Assembly (NCBI GenBank): GCA_039028155.1
Contig: JBCCIS010000003.1
Coordinates: 89,904-153,903 of the forward strand
Length of the DNA stretch: 64,000 nt
From: Pseudomonadota bacterium
GTDB taxonomy: Bacteria > Pseudomonadota > Alphaproteobacteria > SP197
Direction of reading: 5' to 3'
The translations under genes and the position numbers were made by a program. Below are positions 8,148 to 17,460 of the stretch, in pieces; positions within the stretch are counted from its first letter, which is position 1; each line of letters starts with the position of its first letter. Below the pieces are notes generated by a model, which searched no databases, was not told where the DNA came from, and was given only the letters and a program-made list of their open reading frames with translations.

Positions 8148-9533
8148 ATGGACGCGACCGATCTCTGTTATCTCTCCGCCGTCGAGCAAAAGGACCTTCT
8201 GGATAGGAAGGAGATCAGCACCGTCGAACTGATCGACGCCCATGCCGACCGGATCGAGCGTATCAACCCCCAGATCAACGCCTTCGTCACCCTGCGCCTG
8301 GACGGTGCCCGCGACGATGCCAAGGCCGCGGACAAGGCCCGCGCGAAAGGCGGCGACCTCGGCGTGCTGCACGGCCTGCCCGTCGGCGTGAAAGACTGCT
8401 TCCCGACCAAGGGCCTGCGCACGACCTTTGCCTCGCTGGCGTTCAAGGACAACGTGCCCGACGTCGACCACCTGGTGGTCGAGCGCGAGAAGGCCGCAGG
8501 CGCCATCATCCTGGGCAAGCTCAACACGCCCGAATACACGATGGCGCGCAACACCTGCGACAACCCGGTGTTCGGCCCGACGCGCAATCCCTATGACCTC
8601 TCAAAGTGTCCGGGCGCCAGCAGCGGTGGCAGCGGCGCAGCACTGGCCGCAGGCCTGACGCCGCTGGCCGACGGTTCGGATATCGGCGGCTCGGTGCGCA
8701 ACCCGGCGGCCTGGTGCAACATTGTCGGCCATCGACCGACAGCCTTCATGGTCCCCGACGTACCCAATCCCCTGCCCTGGCACAACATGAACACGCCTGG
8801 TCCGATGACCCGCACGGTCGCGGACGCCGCGCTCTTTCTGTCCGCCCTGGCTGGCCCCGATCCGCGCGCGCCCGTCTACGTGCAGGCGCCCTTTCCACCT
8901 GGCCTGCCCGATCTCGCGCGCGACCTCAAAGGCCTGAAAGTCGGTTGGGGATGCGATCACGGATCGATCGGCGTCCACCCCGACATCGCCCGTCACTTCA
9001 ACGAACAACGCGCCGTGTTCGAAAGCCTCGGCTGCGTGATAAGCGACCACGATATTGATCTTCGTGGCCTCTTCGACGGCGCCTATGACGTGCTTGCCCA
9101 TCAACGCGTCGCGGCCGAGGTTGAACCCGCCGTCGGAAACGGTCTCGACCCCGGTCTGGAGGAACGGGCGGCTTGGTCGCGCGGCCTGACCGGCAACGAC
9201 ATTTTGGAAGCCGAGGCGCGCCGCTACCGACTTTGGCGTGACATGGCCGCGGCGTTCGAGGCGTACGACGTGCTGGTCTGGCCTGACGATCCGCACGACC
9301 CCTTTGGTTTTGATGATGAAGCCGCCGGCGATGACATCGACTGGAGCCTCTTGACCGTCGCGCCGTTGCTCGGCCTGCCGGCCGTCACCGTTCCCTTCGG
9401 GTTCTCCGACGCCGGTTTGCCGCGCGGCCTACAGGTCCACGGCCGGCCGGGCGACGATCTCCTGGTCTTGCAGGTGGCACAGGCCTTCGAACAGGCAACC
9501 GGGCACGGCAAACGACGTCCGGTGCTGGAGTGA
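8148..9533 (+). CDS. Amidase signature family hydrolase
   Basis: 461 residues, a normal size for the family. The Ser-cisSer-Lys triad can be placed: Lys82 in GVKDCF, the cis-Ser at 158/159 in GASSGGSGAALAAG, and the nucleophile Ser182 in GSDIGGSVRNPA. The family cleaves amides, including indoleacetamide, nicotinamide and aryl amides, and GatA belongs to it. There is no gatB or gatC nearby and the sequence lacks the GatA context, so a stand-alone catabolic amidase is the better reading. The substrate is unknown. Confidence 0.88.
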   Translation: MDATDLCYLSAVEQKDLLDRKEISTVELIDAHADRIERINPQINAFVTLRLDGARDDAKAADKARAKGGDLGVLHGLPVGVKDCFPTKGLRTTFASLAFKDNVPDVDHLVVEREKAAGAIILGKLNTPEYTMARNTCDNPVFGPTRNPYDLSKCPGASSGGSGAALAAGLTPLADGSDIGGSVRNPAAWCNIVGHRPTAFMVPDVPNPLPWHNMNTPGPMTRTVADAALFLSALAGPDPRAPVYVQAPFPPGLPDLARDLKGLKVGWGCDHGSIGVHPDIARHFNEQRAVFESLGCVISDHDIDLRGLFDGAYDVLAHQRVAAEVEPAVGNGLDPGLEERAAWSRGLTGNDILEAEARRYRLWRDMAAAFEAYDVLVWPDDPHDPFGFDDEAAGDDIDWSLLTVAPLLGLPAVTVPFGFSDAGLPRGLQVHGRPGDDLLVLQVAQAFEQATGHGKRRPVLE

Positions 9534-9596
9534 CGTCGCCGACGATAGTGACCGCCATCGTGGCGCCACCCCGCCGTTAGGCGCTAAAAGGCCCCC

Positions 9597-11285
9597 ATGC
9601 AGATCGACGACATCGACGACATTGCGGCGCTCAGGCGCCATGAGGCCGCCTGGCGTGCCGCCTACGACGCCGATCCGGACGCCCAGTACTTCATGTCCTG
9701 GCCGTGGATGGCGAACTGGCTCGACCTGATCGACGACCAGTGGCTGGTGCTCGCCGCCAGGGAAGATGACGCCTCGCCCTATACCGGTTTTCTTCCGATC
9801 CAGCTGTGGTCGGAGTTCAACACCGAGATCGGCTTCCACAACACGATCCGCATGGGCGGGTGCTACTATGCCGGCTACACCGGCATCATGTGCAGTGCCG
9901 AGGATGAAGAGCGCGTCGTCCCGGCATTCGCAAAGCGCCTGAAGCAGCTCAACTGGCTCGCGATCAGTGTCGACCGTGTCGTCGCCTCGCCGCGACGCAT
10001 GAAGCTGTTCTTGGGCGCCTTTGCGCCGTCCGAGTTCGACGTCCAGGCCGCCGAACCGAAACCGGATGAAAACGGCATCGACTTCACGGTCTACCCTTGC
10101 GTCGCGCTGCCGGACGACTGGGAGACGTTCCTGAAGAACCATATGGGGCATACGACGCGCAAGCATGCGCGGCGCGCCATGCGGCTTGTCGATGGCGGCG
10201 AGCTCAGCGTCACCCATGCGACGCCCGAAACCATCGATCGCGATCTCGGTATTCTGCTCGATCTGTGGAAGACAGCCTTCACACCAATCAAGACGGAGGC
10301 CGCCCTTGAGACCGAGATCAAGCATCACCGCACCATGCTGCGCGCCTGCTTCGACGAAGGCGATGTCATGCTGCCCGTGCTGTGGCAGGGCGACAAGCCG
10401 ATCGGCGCGCGCGCCAGGCTGCTGGATCAAAAGAATCGATCGATGATCTGCCTGGTCGGTGCCCGCGACCTCTCGGTCCGTCGCCCGCCGCCGGGCTTTA
10501 TTGTTCATCTCTATTCGATCCGTTGGGGTATCGAAAACGGCTACAAGACCTACGACCTGCAGCTCGGCGACTACAGCTACAAGTACGATTTCGGGCCCGA
10601 GGAACGGCGCATCATCAACCACGCGATCGTAACGAAGAGCAAACAGAACCTGCGTGGCAAGGTCGAGCCGCGAAGCCTGCCTTATGTCTTCGCCATGACG
10701 CAGAGTTTCGCGGCCGGCGGTCAGGCGGCCAACGCGGCGGCCGGGTGCCGCCAGATCCTGCAGATCGACCCCGACCACGCCGGTGCCCGCGAGATGCTCG
10801 AGAAGATCGAAGCGGCGTCGAAACCCGCCGACGACCCGGTTGCGGAGGCGCGTCAGCTGGTCCAACAAGGATCGTTCAGCGCGGCCGAGGAGATGCTGTC
10901 CCAACTGCTTGAGGACGATCCCAAGAACTTCGACGCGCGGTACACGCTGGGCCTGACGTTCCTTCAGCAGGGCGACAGCAAAAACGCCGAACAGCACTTA
11001 AGGCGCGCAATCGCGCTCAACGGCAAAGTCGCGTCAGCTTACTACAACTACGGTAACGCGCTGGCAGCGCTAAACCGACATGCCAAGGCGCTCAAGAGCT
11101 ACAAAAAGGCGATCTCGCTAAGGCCCGACTACCCGCAGGCGCATAACGCCCATGGCGAAGCCCTCATGGCACTTGGCCGGCGCGGTGAGGCGGCAAAGAG
11201 CTTCGATCAGGCGCTGGCGCTCCAACCAACCTATGCGCTGGCCCGACAAAACCGCGACAAGCTGAGCACGACGCGTCGCGCCTGA
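9597..11285 (+). CDS. BioF2-like (FemAB/CelD-type) acyltransferase fused to TPR repeats
   Basis: 562 residues in two parts. Residues 1 to about 370 look like the BioF2-like acetyltransferase domain (GNAT fold, CelD/FemAB group): YFMSWPWMANWLDL, then HTTRKHARRAMRLV, and a C-terminal GYKTYDLQLGDYSYKYDFG. From about 375 to the end there are tetratricopeptide repeats, for example FDARYTLGLTFLQQGDSKNAEQH and ASAYYNYGNALAALNRHAKALKS. The N-terminal domain is often found with exopolysaccharide genes. The TPR part suggests docking on a partner. No polysaccharide cluster surrounds it, so its role stays open. Confidence 0.78.
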   Translation: MQIDDIDDIAALRRHEAAWRAAYDADPDAQYFMSWPWMANWLDLIDDQWLVLAAREDDASPYTGFLPIQLWSEFNTEIGFHNTIRMGGCYYAGYTGIMCSAEDEERVVPAFAKRLKQLNWLAISVDRVVASPRRMKLFLGAFAPSEFDVQAAEPKPDENGIDFTVYPCVALPDDWETFLKNHMGHTTRKHARRAMRLVDGGELSVTHATPETIDRDLGILLDLWKTAFTPIKTEAALETEIKHHRTMLRACFDEGDVMLPVLWQGDKPIGARARLLDQKNRSMICLVGARDLSVRRPPPGFIVHLYSIRWGIENGYKTYDLQLGDYSYKYDFGPEERRIINHAIVTKSKQNLRGKVEPRSLPYVFAMTQSFAAGGQAANAAAGCRQILQIDPDHAGAREMLEKIEAASKPADDPVAEARQLVQQGSFSAAEEMLSQLLEDDPKNFDARYTLGLTFLQQGDSKNAEQHLRRAIALNGKVASAYYNYGNALAALNRHAKALKSYKKAISLRPDYPQAHNAHGEALMALGRRGEAAKSFDQALALQPTYALARQNRDKLSTTRRA

Positions 11286-11304
11286 TGCGGCTCACGTCAT
11301 TCCA

Positions 11305-12333
11305 TCAACCCAACAACGCACGCGCCCGTTTCGCGATGCCTTCGGCGTCCAGTTCGTAATGGGCGTAGAGCGCTGCCGGCGGGCCGATCAGCGCGTAGGT
11401 ATCGTCAATGCCGTGGCGTGCGAAGGGGACACGGTCCATCTCAACCAACACCTCGGCAACGGCGCTGCCCAGGCCGCCGATGACATTGTGCTCCTCGACG
11501 GTCATGACGGCGCCGGTCTCGCCGGCCGCCGCGGCGATAGCATCGCGGTCGAGCGGCTTGATCGTGTGCATGTCCAGCACGCGCACGGAGAGACCGTCGG
11601 CTTCCAACATCGCCGCCGCCTCTAGCGATGGATGCACCTCAGACCCCGTCGCGATCAGCGTCAGATCTTTGCCATCGCGCAACGTAATCGCCTTACCGAA
11701 CGTCAGGTCTCCAGGCACCGTCTCGTAGACGTCGGGGTCGCGGCCGCGGCCCAGGCGAATGTACATGGCGCCCGGATGATCGACCGAGGCGCGCAGCACC
11801 GCGCGCAGATGGTTGGCGTCGGTCGCGCACACCACGGTCAGTCCGGCGATCGTGCGCATCATGCCCAGATCCTCGGTCGCGTGGTGGCTGGTGCCGTAAA
11901 AACCCATCGAAATGCCGGAGTGGTGGCCGACCGCGCGCACCGGCATCTCCGGATAAGCGCAGTCGGTGCGGATCTGTTCGGCGCAAAGGATCGCGCAGAA
12001 CGCCGCAAAGGTCGCCGCATAGGGGATCTGGCCCGACGCCGCCATGCCGGCCGCCGCCGTCACCATGTTCTTCTCCGCGATCCCGAAATCGAAGTAGCGA
12101 TCGGGATGGCGCGCCTGGAACTCGGTCGTGCGGTTGGCGGTGGCCAGATCGGCGGTCAGCACGACAACGCGCGGGTCCTTGTCGGCCAACGCCGCCAGTT
12201 CGTCGCCCAGCACGAAGGCCGGCAGGCGCGAGGCAGGCGTGCCCTTAACCGACTCGCTTTCGGAGAGCTCCGCGATGCCGGTGAAGATGTCGCTCTGGTT
12301 CTGACCGCTATCGTAGTCCGGGCGCCCGCTCAT
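11305..12333 (-). CDS. Transketolase, C-terminal (pyrimidine-binding plus C-terminal domain) subunit
   Basis: 342 residues corresponding to the second half of transketolase: the Pyr domain (FGIAEKNMVTAAAGMAASG, with the Glu that activates thiamine diphosphate) and the C-terminal domain (ATGSEVHPSLEAA, TVEEHNVIGGLG). It overlaps the N-terminal subunit gene by four bases (ATGA), so the two are translationally coupled. An N-terminal extension of about 35 residues (GQNQSDIFTGIAELSE) is not part of the fold. Two-gene transketolases may act in the pentose phosphate pathway or in a dedicated sugar-acid route. Confidence 0.9.
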   Translation of the reverse strand: MSGRPDYDSGQNQSDIFTGIAELSESESVKGTPASRLPAFVLGDELAALADKDPRVVVLTADLATANRTTEFQARHPDRYFDFGIAEKNMVTAAAGMAASGQIPYAATFAAFCAILCAEQIRTDCAYPEMPVRAVGHHSGISMGFYGTSHHATEDLGMMRTIAGLTVVCATDANHLRAVLRASVDHPGAMYIRLGRGRDPDVYETVPGDLTFGKAITLRDGKDLTLIATGSEVHPSLEAAAMLEADGLSVRVLDMHTIKPLDRDAIAAAAGETGAVMTVEEHNVIGGLGSAVAEVLVEMDRVPFARHGIDDTYALIGPPAALYAHYELDAEGIAKRARALLG

Positions 12334-13214
12334 AGCCCGGCCCCAGGACGCATCACGGCGTCGGGACCCAACTGGATCTCCTTCACCACAGCGTCATAGT
12401 CGCGGCCCACCAGGTTGCCGACATGCCAGTTCAGGCTCATCTCCATCATCTTGACGCCGCGGCCTTTGACCGTGTCGGCGATGATCATCTGGGGTTTGCC
12501 CTCGCCCGGCGGCTTCAGCTTGCCGAAGGTTTCCAGGATCGCGTTGAGATCGTGGCCGTCGATGCGCTGGACGTCCCAGCCGAAGGACCCGAAACGCTGC
12601 TCCAGCGGTTCGACACTCATGATTTCTTCGGTGTGGCCGTCGATGCACAGACCATTGCGGTCGACAATGCCGACCAGCGACTGCAGGCCGAAATGACCTG
12701 CTGACATCGCGGCTTCCCAGACCTGGCCCTCGTTCAGCTCGCCATCACCCAGCATGCAGAAGACGCGGTGCTTTCGCCGCTGGACACGCGCGGCAAGCGC
12801 CATGCCGACCCCGACCGACAGCCCATGCCCCAGCGAACCCGAACTGAAATCGGCGCCGGGGATCTTTTTCATATCCGGATGATCGCCGAACGGCGAGCCG
12901 AGCCGCGTGTACTCTTCCAGAAGCGCCTTATCGAAGTAGCCGAGATCGGCCAGGATCGGGTAAAGCCCGATCGCCGCGTGCCCCTTGCTCAGGATGAACC
13001 GGTCGCGGTCCGGCCAGTCTGGCTCGTGCGGCCGGATGTTGAGCTCGGCGTAATAGAGCGCGGCGAACAGTTCGGCTGCCGAGAATGTGCTGGAATAGTG
13101 GCCGGCGCCGGCGATCTTGGTCAGGCGCACGGTCTCCAGGCGGACGAACTTGGCGCGGTCGGCCAGGAAGGCCTCGGTCACATTGCGCCGGTCGCCTTGG
13201 GTTGTCGCAGACAT
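12330..13214 (-). CDS. Transketolase, N-terminal (thiamine diphosphate-binding) subunit
   Basis: About 294 residues from the ATG at 13214, which has CGAGGA in front; an ORF start 69 bases earlier adds residues unlike the family. Visible are SKGHAAIGLYPILADLG, the SLGHGLSVGVGMA segment and the thiamine diphosphate/Mg motif GDGELNEGQVWEA with a following VGIVDRN. It is the first gene of a two-gene operon. It diverges from the hydrolase gene at 13349, leaving a 134-base shared promoter region. Confidence 0.92.
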   Translation of the reverse strand: MSATTQGDRRNVTEAFLADRAKFVRLETVRLTKIAGAGHYSSTFSAAELFAALYYAELNIRPHEPDWPDRDRFILSKGHAAIGLYPILADLGYFDKALLEEYTRLGSPFGDHPDMKKIPGADFSSGSLGHGLSVGVGMALAARVQRRKHRVFCMLGDGELNEGQVWEAAMSAGHFGLQSLVGIVDRNGLCIDGHTEEIMSVEPLEQRFGSFGWDVQRIDGHDLNAILETFGKLKPPGEGKPQMIIADTVKGRGVKMMEMSLNWHVGNLVGRDYDAVVKEIQLGPDAVMRPGAGL

Positions 13215-13348
13215 GCCGTGTCCTCGTCGTGAATGACATTGCCATCGCGACCTTAGAGCCGGCAGCCGATGCAATCCAGACATGACGGCACTATGGTACG
13301 GTCTCGTAGGGTAGCTAACGCAGATCGTTCGAAAGAGGGAGAGCGCGT

Positions 13349-14158
13349 GTGATCGACGTGAGAAGGGTTCAGACCGCGACGGGTTTGGAGTTTGAAGTTG
13401 CCTGTTGCGGTGACATGGAAAACCCCATTGTCATGCTGCATGGCTATGGCGACAGTTGGTATTCCTTCAACGGGATGCTTGAGGCCCTGCCCGACGACAA
13501 GTCGGCCGTCGCGATTACCCAGCGCGGCCACGGCAACAGCGTCAAGCCCGAAGAAGACTATTCAACGCAGCAGTACGCCCGCGACGCCATCGGCGTCCTC
13601 GATGCTCTTGGCATTTCCCAGGCGCCGATCGTCGGTCACTCCATGGGAACGTTTATCGCGCAAGAGATCGCGCTTACGGCGCCATCCAGGGTCACCCACC
13701 TCATCCTGATCGCCTCTGCGGTCACCGCGGACAACGACGTCGTCGCCGGCCTTGCCGAAGAAGTCGCAAAACTGGGCGATCCCGTACCCCGGGCCTTTGT
13801 CCACGAATTCCAAGCCGGCACCTGCGCCAATCCACTGGGGCCTGGCATGGCGCTGGACCACATCGTCGACGAGAGCATGTTGCTGCCCGCGCGGGTCTGG
13901 CGCGACGCCCTGCAAGGCCTGCTCGCCTATCGGCCCAGGGACGTCGATCCGGATCTATCATCGATCGACTGTCCGACGCTCATCCTGTGGGGCGACGAGG
14001 ACGGGTTGTTCCTGGAGGCCGAGCAAACGCGCCTCAACCAGAAAATCACCGGCTCTGAACTGATGATCTATGAAGGCGTCGGGCACGGCCTCCAATGGGA
14101 GGCCCCGGTAGAGGCGATGATCGATACCTTGTCGTTCATCGCACGGCGCGGCGCATAG
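13349..14158 (+). CDS. Alpha/beta hydrolase
   Basis: 269 residues starting at a GTG behind GAGGGAGAG. The alpha/beta hydrolase fold is shown by the oxyanion region MLHGYGDSWYSF, the nucleophile elbow GHSMG with Ser98, an acid in TLILWGDEDGLF and a C-terminal His in EGVGHGLQWE. The cap region does not tell esterase, lactonase, haloalkane dehalogenase and C-C hydrolase apart, so no substrate is assigned. It ends 12 bases before the converging methyltransferase gene. Confidence 0.87.
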   Translation: MIDVRRVQTATGLEFEVACCGDMENPIVMLHGYGDSWYSFNGMLEALPDDKSAVAITQRGHGNSVKPEEDYSTQQYARDAIGVLDALGISQAPIVGHSMGTFIAQEIALTAPSRVTHLILIASAVTADNDVVAGLAEEVAKLGDPVPRAFVHEFQAGTCANPLGPGMALDHIVDESMLLPARVWRDALQGLLAYRPRDVDPDLSSIDCPTLILWGDEDGLFLEAEQTRLNQKITGSELMIYEGVGHGLQWEAPVEAMIDTLSFIARRGA

Positions 14159-14170
14159 GCAAGGCGACCG

Positions 14171-15022
14171 TCACCGCGACAGCCAGAAGCCCGGACCCCA
14201 ATACCAGACCTTCCGTTCGTTGCCTTCGGGCGGTGCGCCACGATGCAGCGACTTGATGGGCACCGGCTTGCCCTTCAGCCGCTTAAGCGCCCTGGCAAGC
14301 CGCTCGCCTGCTTCCTCATCGCGCCCGACAAACGGAATGAAGCCGGCCGGTCCCAGCGCCTCGGCACGGAAGCCGTCGTCCAGGCGCGTCGCCATCAGCA
14401 TGAAACCCCACATGCTGGGCCCGGTCAGGCCGACCATGAGGCGCCCGCCGACGGCGAGCCGGTCGAGCCACAGGGGCAGCGGATGGGTAACACCGGCAAA
14501 GGCCACGACCAGATCGACTTCGCCAGGATCAAAGGTTGCACCGTCGCCGTGGATCAGGTCGATCTGCGACCAGGATGCCGTGTTCGCCGCCGCCTGGGCC
14601 GCCAGACCGGCATCGTATTCGACCGCGGTGACGTGGCCATTTGCACCGACCAACTCGGCGAAAAGTGCTGTGTAGTAGCCTGTGCCCGCGCCGACCTGAT
14701 AGACGCGCTCACCCGGCCGGATGGCGAGGCGGTCGAACATATAGGCCCACAAGCTCGGCTGACCGTTATTGATGTCGCGCGCGGCGTCCAGCGGCACCAG
14801 AACATCGTGATAGACCCGGCGCGGATCGGTATCCGGCGTCTCGTAGCTCTCGCCCCAGCGCGCGCCCGGCAAAATGGTCCAGGGACCTGGTCCCAGAAAC
14901 CGCTCGCGGGGCACGGTGGCGAACGCGTCGACCACTGACTCGTTTTTCAGGACCGGCGATGTTGCACGCAGTTCCTCGGCGAAGGCGCGGCGCGCGGCGG
15001 CAAGGTCATGTTCGGTCGGCAT
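14171..15022 (-). CDS. Protein-L-isoaspartate O-methyltransferase-like protein
   Basis: About 283 residues from the ATG at 15022, chosen because CGGGAG precedes it and the family begins with FAEELRATS..LKNESVVDAFATVPRERFLGPGPW. The SAM motif is VYQVGAGTGYYTALFAELVG, and a methyltransferase core follows (VDLVVAFAGVTHPLPLWLDRLAVGGRLMVGLTG). The C-terminal third diverges from canonical Pcm. It may repair isoaspartyl residues or modify another substrate. Confidence 0.75.
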   Translation of the reverse strand: MPTEHDLAAARRAFAEELRATSPVLKNESVVDAFATVPRERFLGPGPWTILPGARWGESYETPDTDPRRVYHDVLVPLDAARDINNGQPSLWAYMFDRLAIRPGERVYQVGAGTGYYTALFAELVGANGHVTAVEYDAGLAAQAAANTASWSQIDLIHGDGATFDPGEVDLVVAFAGVTHPLPLWLDRLAVGGRLMVGLTGPSMWGFMLMATRLDDGFRAEALGPAGFIPFVGRDEEAGERLARALKRLKGKPVPIKSLHRGAPPEGNERKVWYWGPGFWLSR

Positions 15023-15130
15023 GGCGTACTCCCGGATAGCGTGTGGCGGGCAGCATAGGAATTGTCGCCGTGCGGCACCAGAAAAGCTTGCTATAGTCCG
15101 CCCCATCTTTGATGCGGGAAGGGCGCGTTC

Positions 15131-16786
15131 ATGGTCGAAACAGTTGATTATCTGATTGTCGGCGCCGGCTCAGCCGGTTGCGTGTTGGCCAACCGGCTGA
15201 GCGAGGATGACGCCGCCACCGTCAAGGTGCTGGAAGCCGGTCCCATGGATAACAGCCTCTACCTATTGCGCATGCCGGCGGCCGCCTGGATCATCATCAC
15301 CGGGCGCAAGTACAACTGGTACTATCATAGCGAGCCCGAGCCCTTCATGGACGGCCGGCGCATCTTCTATCCGCGCGGCAAGGTGGTCGGCGGCTCGTCG
15401 TCGATCAACGGCATGGTCTATCTGCGCGGCCTGCCGCTGGACTATGACGGCTGGTCGACCAACCAGCTCAACAACTGGTCCTTCGCCCACTGCCTGCCCT
15501 ATTTCAAGCGCATGGAGACGAGCGAGCGCGGCGCGAGCGAGTGGCGCGGCGGCGACGGTCCGCTGGAGGTCTCTACCGGCGGCGATCTCACCCCGCTCTA
15601 CCGCGCCTACATCGAAGCGGGCGTGGAGGCCGGATACCCTTACGTCGAAGACGTCAACGGCTATCAGCAGGAAGGCGTCTTCGCCATGCAGCGCACGGTC
15701 GTCGGCGGCGTGCGCAACAGTGCCGCGCGCGCCTATTTGCACCCCGCGCTCAAACGCCCCAACCTGACACTGGAAACAGATGCCCACACCAACCGCGTCC
15801 TGTTCGAAGGCACCCGCGCGGTCGGGGTCGAGTACATCAAGAACGGCCAGACCAAACGCATTCACGCCGAACGCGAGGTCATCCTGTCCGGCGGCACCTT
15901 CAACTCACCCCAGATCCTGCTGCGCTCGGGCGTCGGCAACGCCGAACATCTGCGCGAACTCGGCATCGATGTCGTGCATGACCTGCCCGGCGTCGGCGCG
16001 AACCTGCAGGACCATCTGGACTGGCCGATCCAGTACGAATGCACGCAACCAGTCTCGGTTTATGGCTCGACCACCAAACTCGGCCAGCTCAAGACCGGTC
16101 TGCAGTGGTTTATGGGCAAATCGGGCGTCGCGGCATCCAACCTGTTCGAAGCCGGCGGCTATTTCCGCAGCCGGCCGGGGATCGAGTACCCCAACATCCA
16201 GCATCACTTCGTCGCCATCGCCATGAACTACGACGGTTCGATGCCGCACAAGGGGCACGGCTTTCAGGTTCATATCAGCCAGATGCGCCCGACCAGCCGC
16301 GGCTTCGTCCGCCTGCGCTCAACCGATCCGTTCGAGCCGCCGGTCATTCAGTTCAATCATATGCAGACCGAAAACGACCGTCAGGAGTTCCGCGACGCCC
16401 TCAAACTGACCCGTGAGATCATCGCGCAAGATGCGCTGAAACCCTATTGCGGCCGCGAGCTGACGCCGGGCATCGACGTGCAGTCCGATAGCGACGTCGA
16501 CGCCTTCGCACGCATACACGGCGAAACGGAACACCACCCCTCCTCGACCTGCGCCATGGGCTATGACGAGATGGCGGTGGTCGATGGTGAGACCCGTGTC
16601 CATGGCTGCCAGAACCTGCGCGTGGTCGATGCCTCGGTCATGCCGCGGGTGGTCAGCGCCAATCTGAACGGCCCGACCATCATGATCGCCGAGAAGGCAT
16701 CGGACATGATCGCCGGCAAAACACCGCTGGAGCCGGACTACCGGGCGTTCCATCGGTCGCCAGACTGGGAGATCAACCAGCGCTGA
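15131..16786 (+). CDS. betA: GMC-family choline dehydrogenase-like flavoprotein
   Basis: 551 residues, the length of BetA. It starts with the FAD dinucleotide fold (YLIVGAGSAGCVLANRL) and contains GKVVGGSSSINGMVYLRG, NGYQQEGVFAMQRT, GVGANLQDHLDW and MGYDEMAVVDGETRVHG. These blocks track BetA closely. The catalytic His is His468 or His469 in EHHPSSTC, and the paired Asn lies in SANLNGPTIM. BetA oxidises choline to betaine aldehyde at the membrane. BetB and BetI are not adjacent, so an alcohol other than choline remains possible. Choline-sulfatase lies 8 kb upstream. Confidence 0.72.
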   Translation: MVETVDYLIVGAGSAGCVLANRLSEDDAATVKVLEAGPMDNSLYLLRMPAAAWIIITGRKYNWYYHSEPEPFMDGRRIFYPRGKVVGGSSSINGMVYLRGLPLDYDGWSTNQLNNWSFAHCLPYFKRMETSERGASEWRGGDGPLEVSTGGDLTPLYRAYIEAGVEAGYPYVEDVNGYQQEGVFAMQRTVVGGVRNSAARAYLHPALKRPNLTLETDAHTNRVLFEGTRAVGVEYIKNGQTKRIHAEREVILSGGTFNSPQILLRSGVGNAEHLRELGIDVVHDLPGVGANLQDHLDWPIQYECTQPVSVYGSTTKLGQLKTGLQWFMGKSGVAASNLFEAGGYFRSRPGIEYPNIQHHFVAIAMNYDGSMPHKGHGFQVHISQMRPTSRGFVRLRSTDPFEPPVIQFNHMQTENDRQEFRDALKLTREIIAQDALKPYCGRELTPGIDVQSDSDVDAFARIHGETEHHPSSTCAMGYDEMAVVDGETRVHGCQNLRVVDASVMPRVVSANLNGPTIMIAEKASDMIAGKTPLEPDYRAFHRSPDWEINQR

Positions 16787-16857
16787 GACGCGCGGACGGG
16801 TTCTTTCACACGCCCTTTTGTCGATTTCTCCCCGCCGGTTTTCTGGGACTGAACCCT

Positions 16858-17394
16858 CTATAGCGGCCGCAGATGCTCAACCGTTACGCCGTAGCGGTCG
16901 GCCAGTCGCTGGGCAATCAAGGAGCGGTGGCACGCCTCTGGGTCACGCTCGACACAGAACAGCGCCGCAGGCCCGCCGGTCGACGCCGCGGCGACAACAG
17001 GCTCGAGATCGGCGAGGTCGAGGATCTCGGAGGTGTAGCGGCGGGTGTATTCAGCGGCGAGCTCGCGGCGCGAGCGCTTGCCGACGCCTTGCCGGTCATC
17101 TTCGGCGTACTGAACCTGACGCAATTCCGTGGTCGGCGCGAGATCGAGGTGGTGCGCGTAGGCAATTCCGGCATCGGCCAGGGCCGCCTGCAGCCGGCGG
17201 GCGTTAGCCCAGGCGTATTCGCGGCCACGCACACCCCGGCGCTGACGCACATCGAGCAGCAGGCGGACTTCCGCGTCCCGCAGTCGCTGCAGGAACGTCT
17301 CGCCGTCGAAACCGTAGACGCCGATCGTCATGATGGTGAACGGCGCGACGTCGTCCTTCTTGCGTGGTCTCGGTTTCTTCGGCGTTGTGGTCAT
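16858..17394 (-). CDS. DUF488 family protein
   Basis: 178 residues after a short Lys/Arg-rich N-terminus. DUF488 features are TIGVYGFDGETFLQRL, LLLDVRQRRGVRGREYAW and the terminal CVERDPEACHRSLIAQRL, which holds the conserved Cys-His pair. The biochemical function of the family is not established. The gene lies 66 bases downstream of the PhyH gene on the same strand and converges with the BetA-like gene. Confidence 0.82.
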   Translation of the reverse strand: MTTTPKKPRPRKKDDVAPFTIMTIGVYGFDGETFLQRLRDAEVRLLLDVRQRRGVRGREYAWANARRLQAALADAGIAYAHHLDLAPTTELRQVQYAEDDRQGVGKRSRRELAAEYTRRYTSEILDLADLEPVVAAASTGGPAALFCVERDPEACHRSLIAQRLADRYGVTVEHLRPL

Positions 17395-17460
17395 GCGGCG
17401 GCCCCAGTAACAGTCTCGTTCCGGACCTCGAAGATTACCCGCTGGATCTGGTTGCGCATG

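Noticed and set aside
9429-10997. A 522-residue minus-strand frame opposite the amidase end and acyltransferase gene
   Set aside because: It is antisense to recognisable proteins, with no ribosome site and no homology visible.
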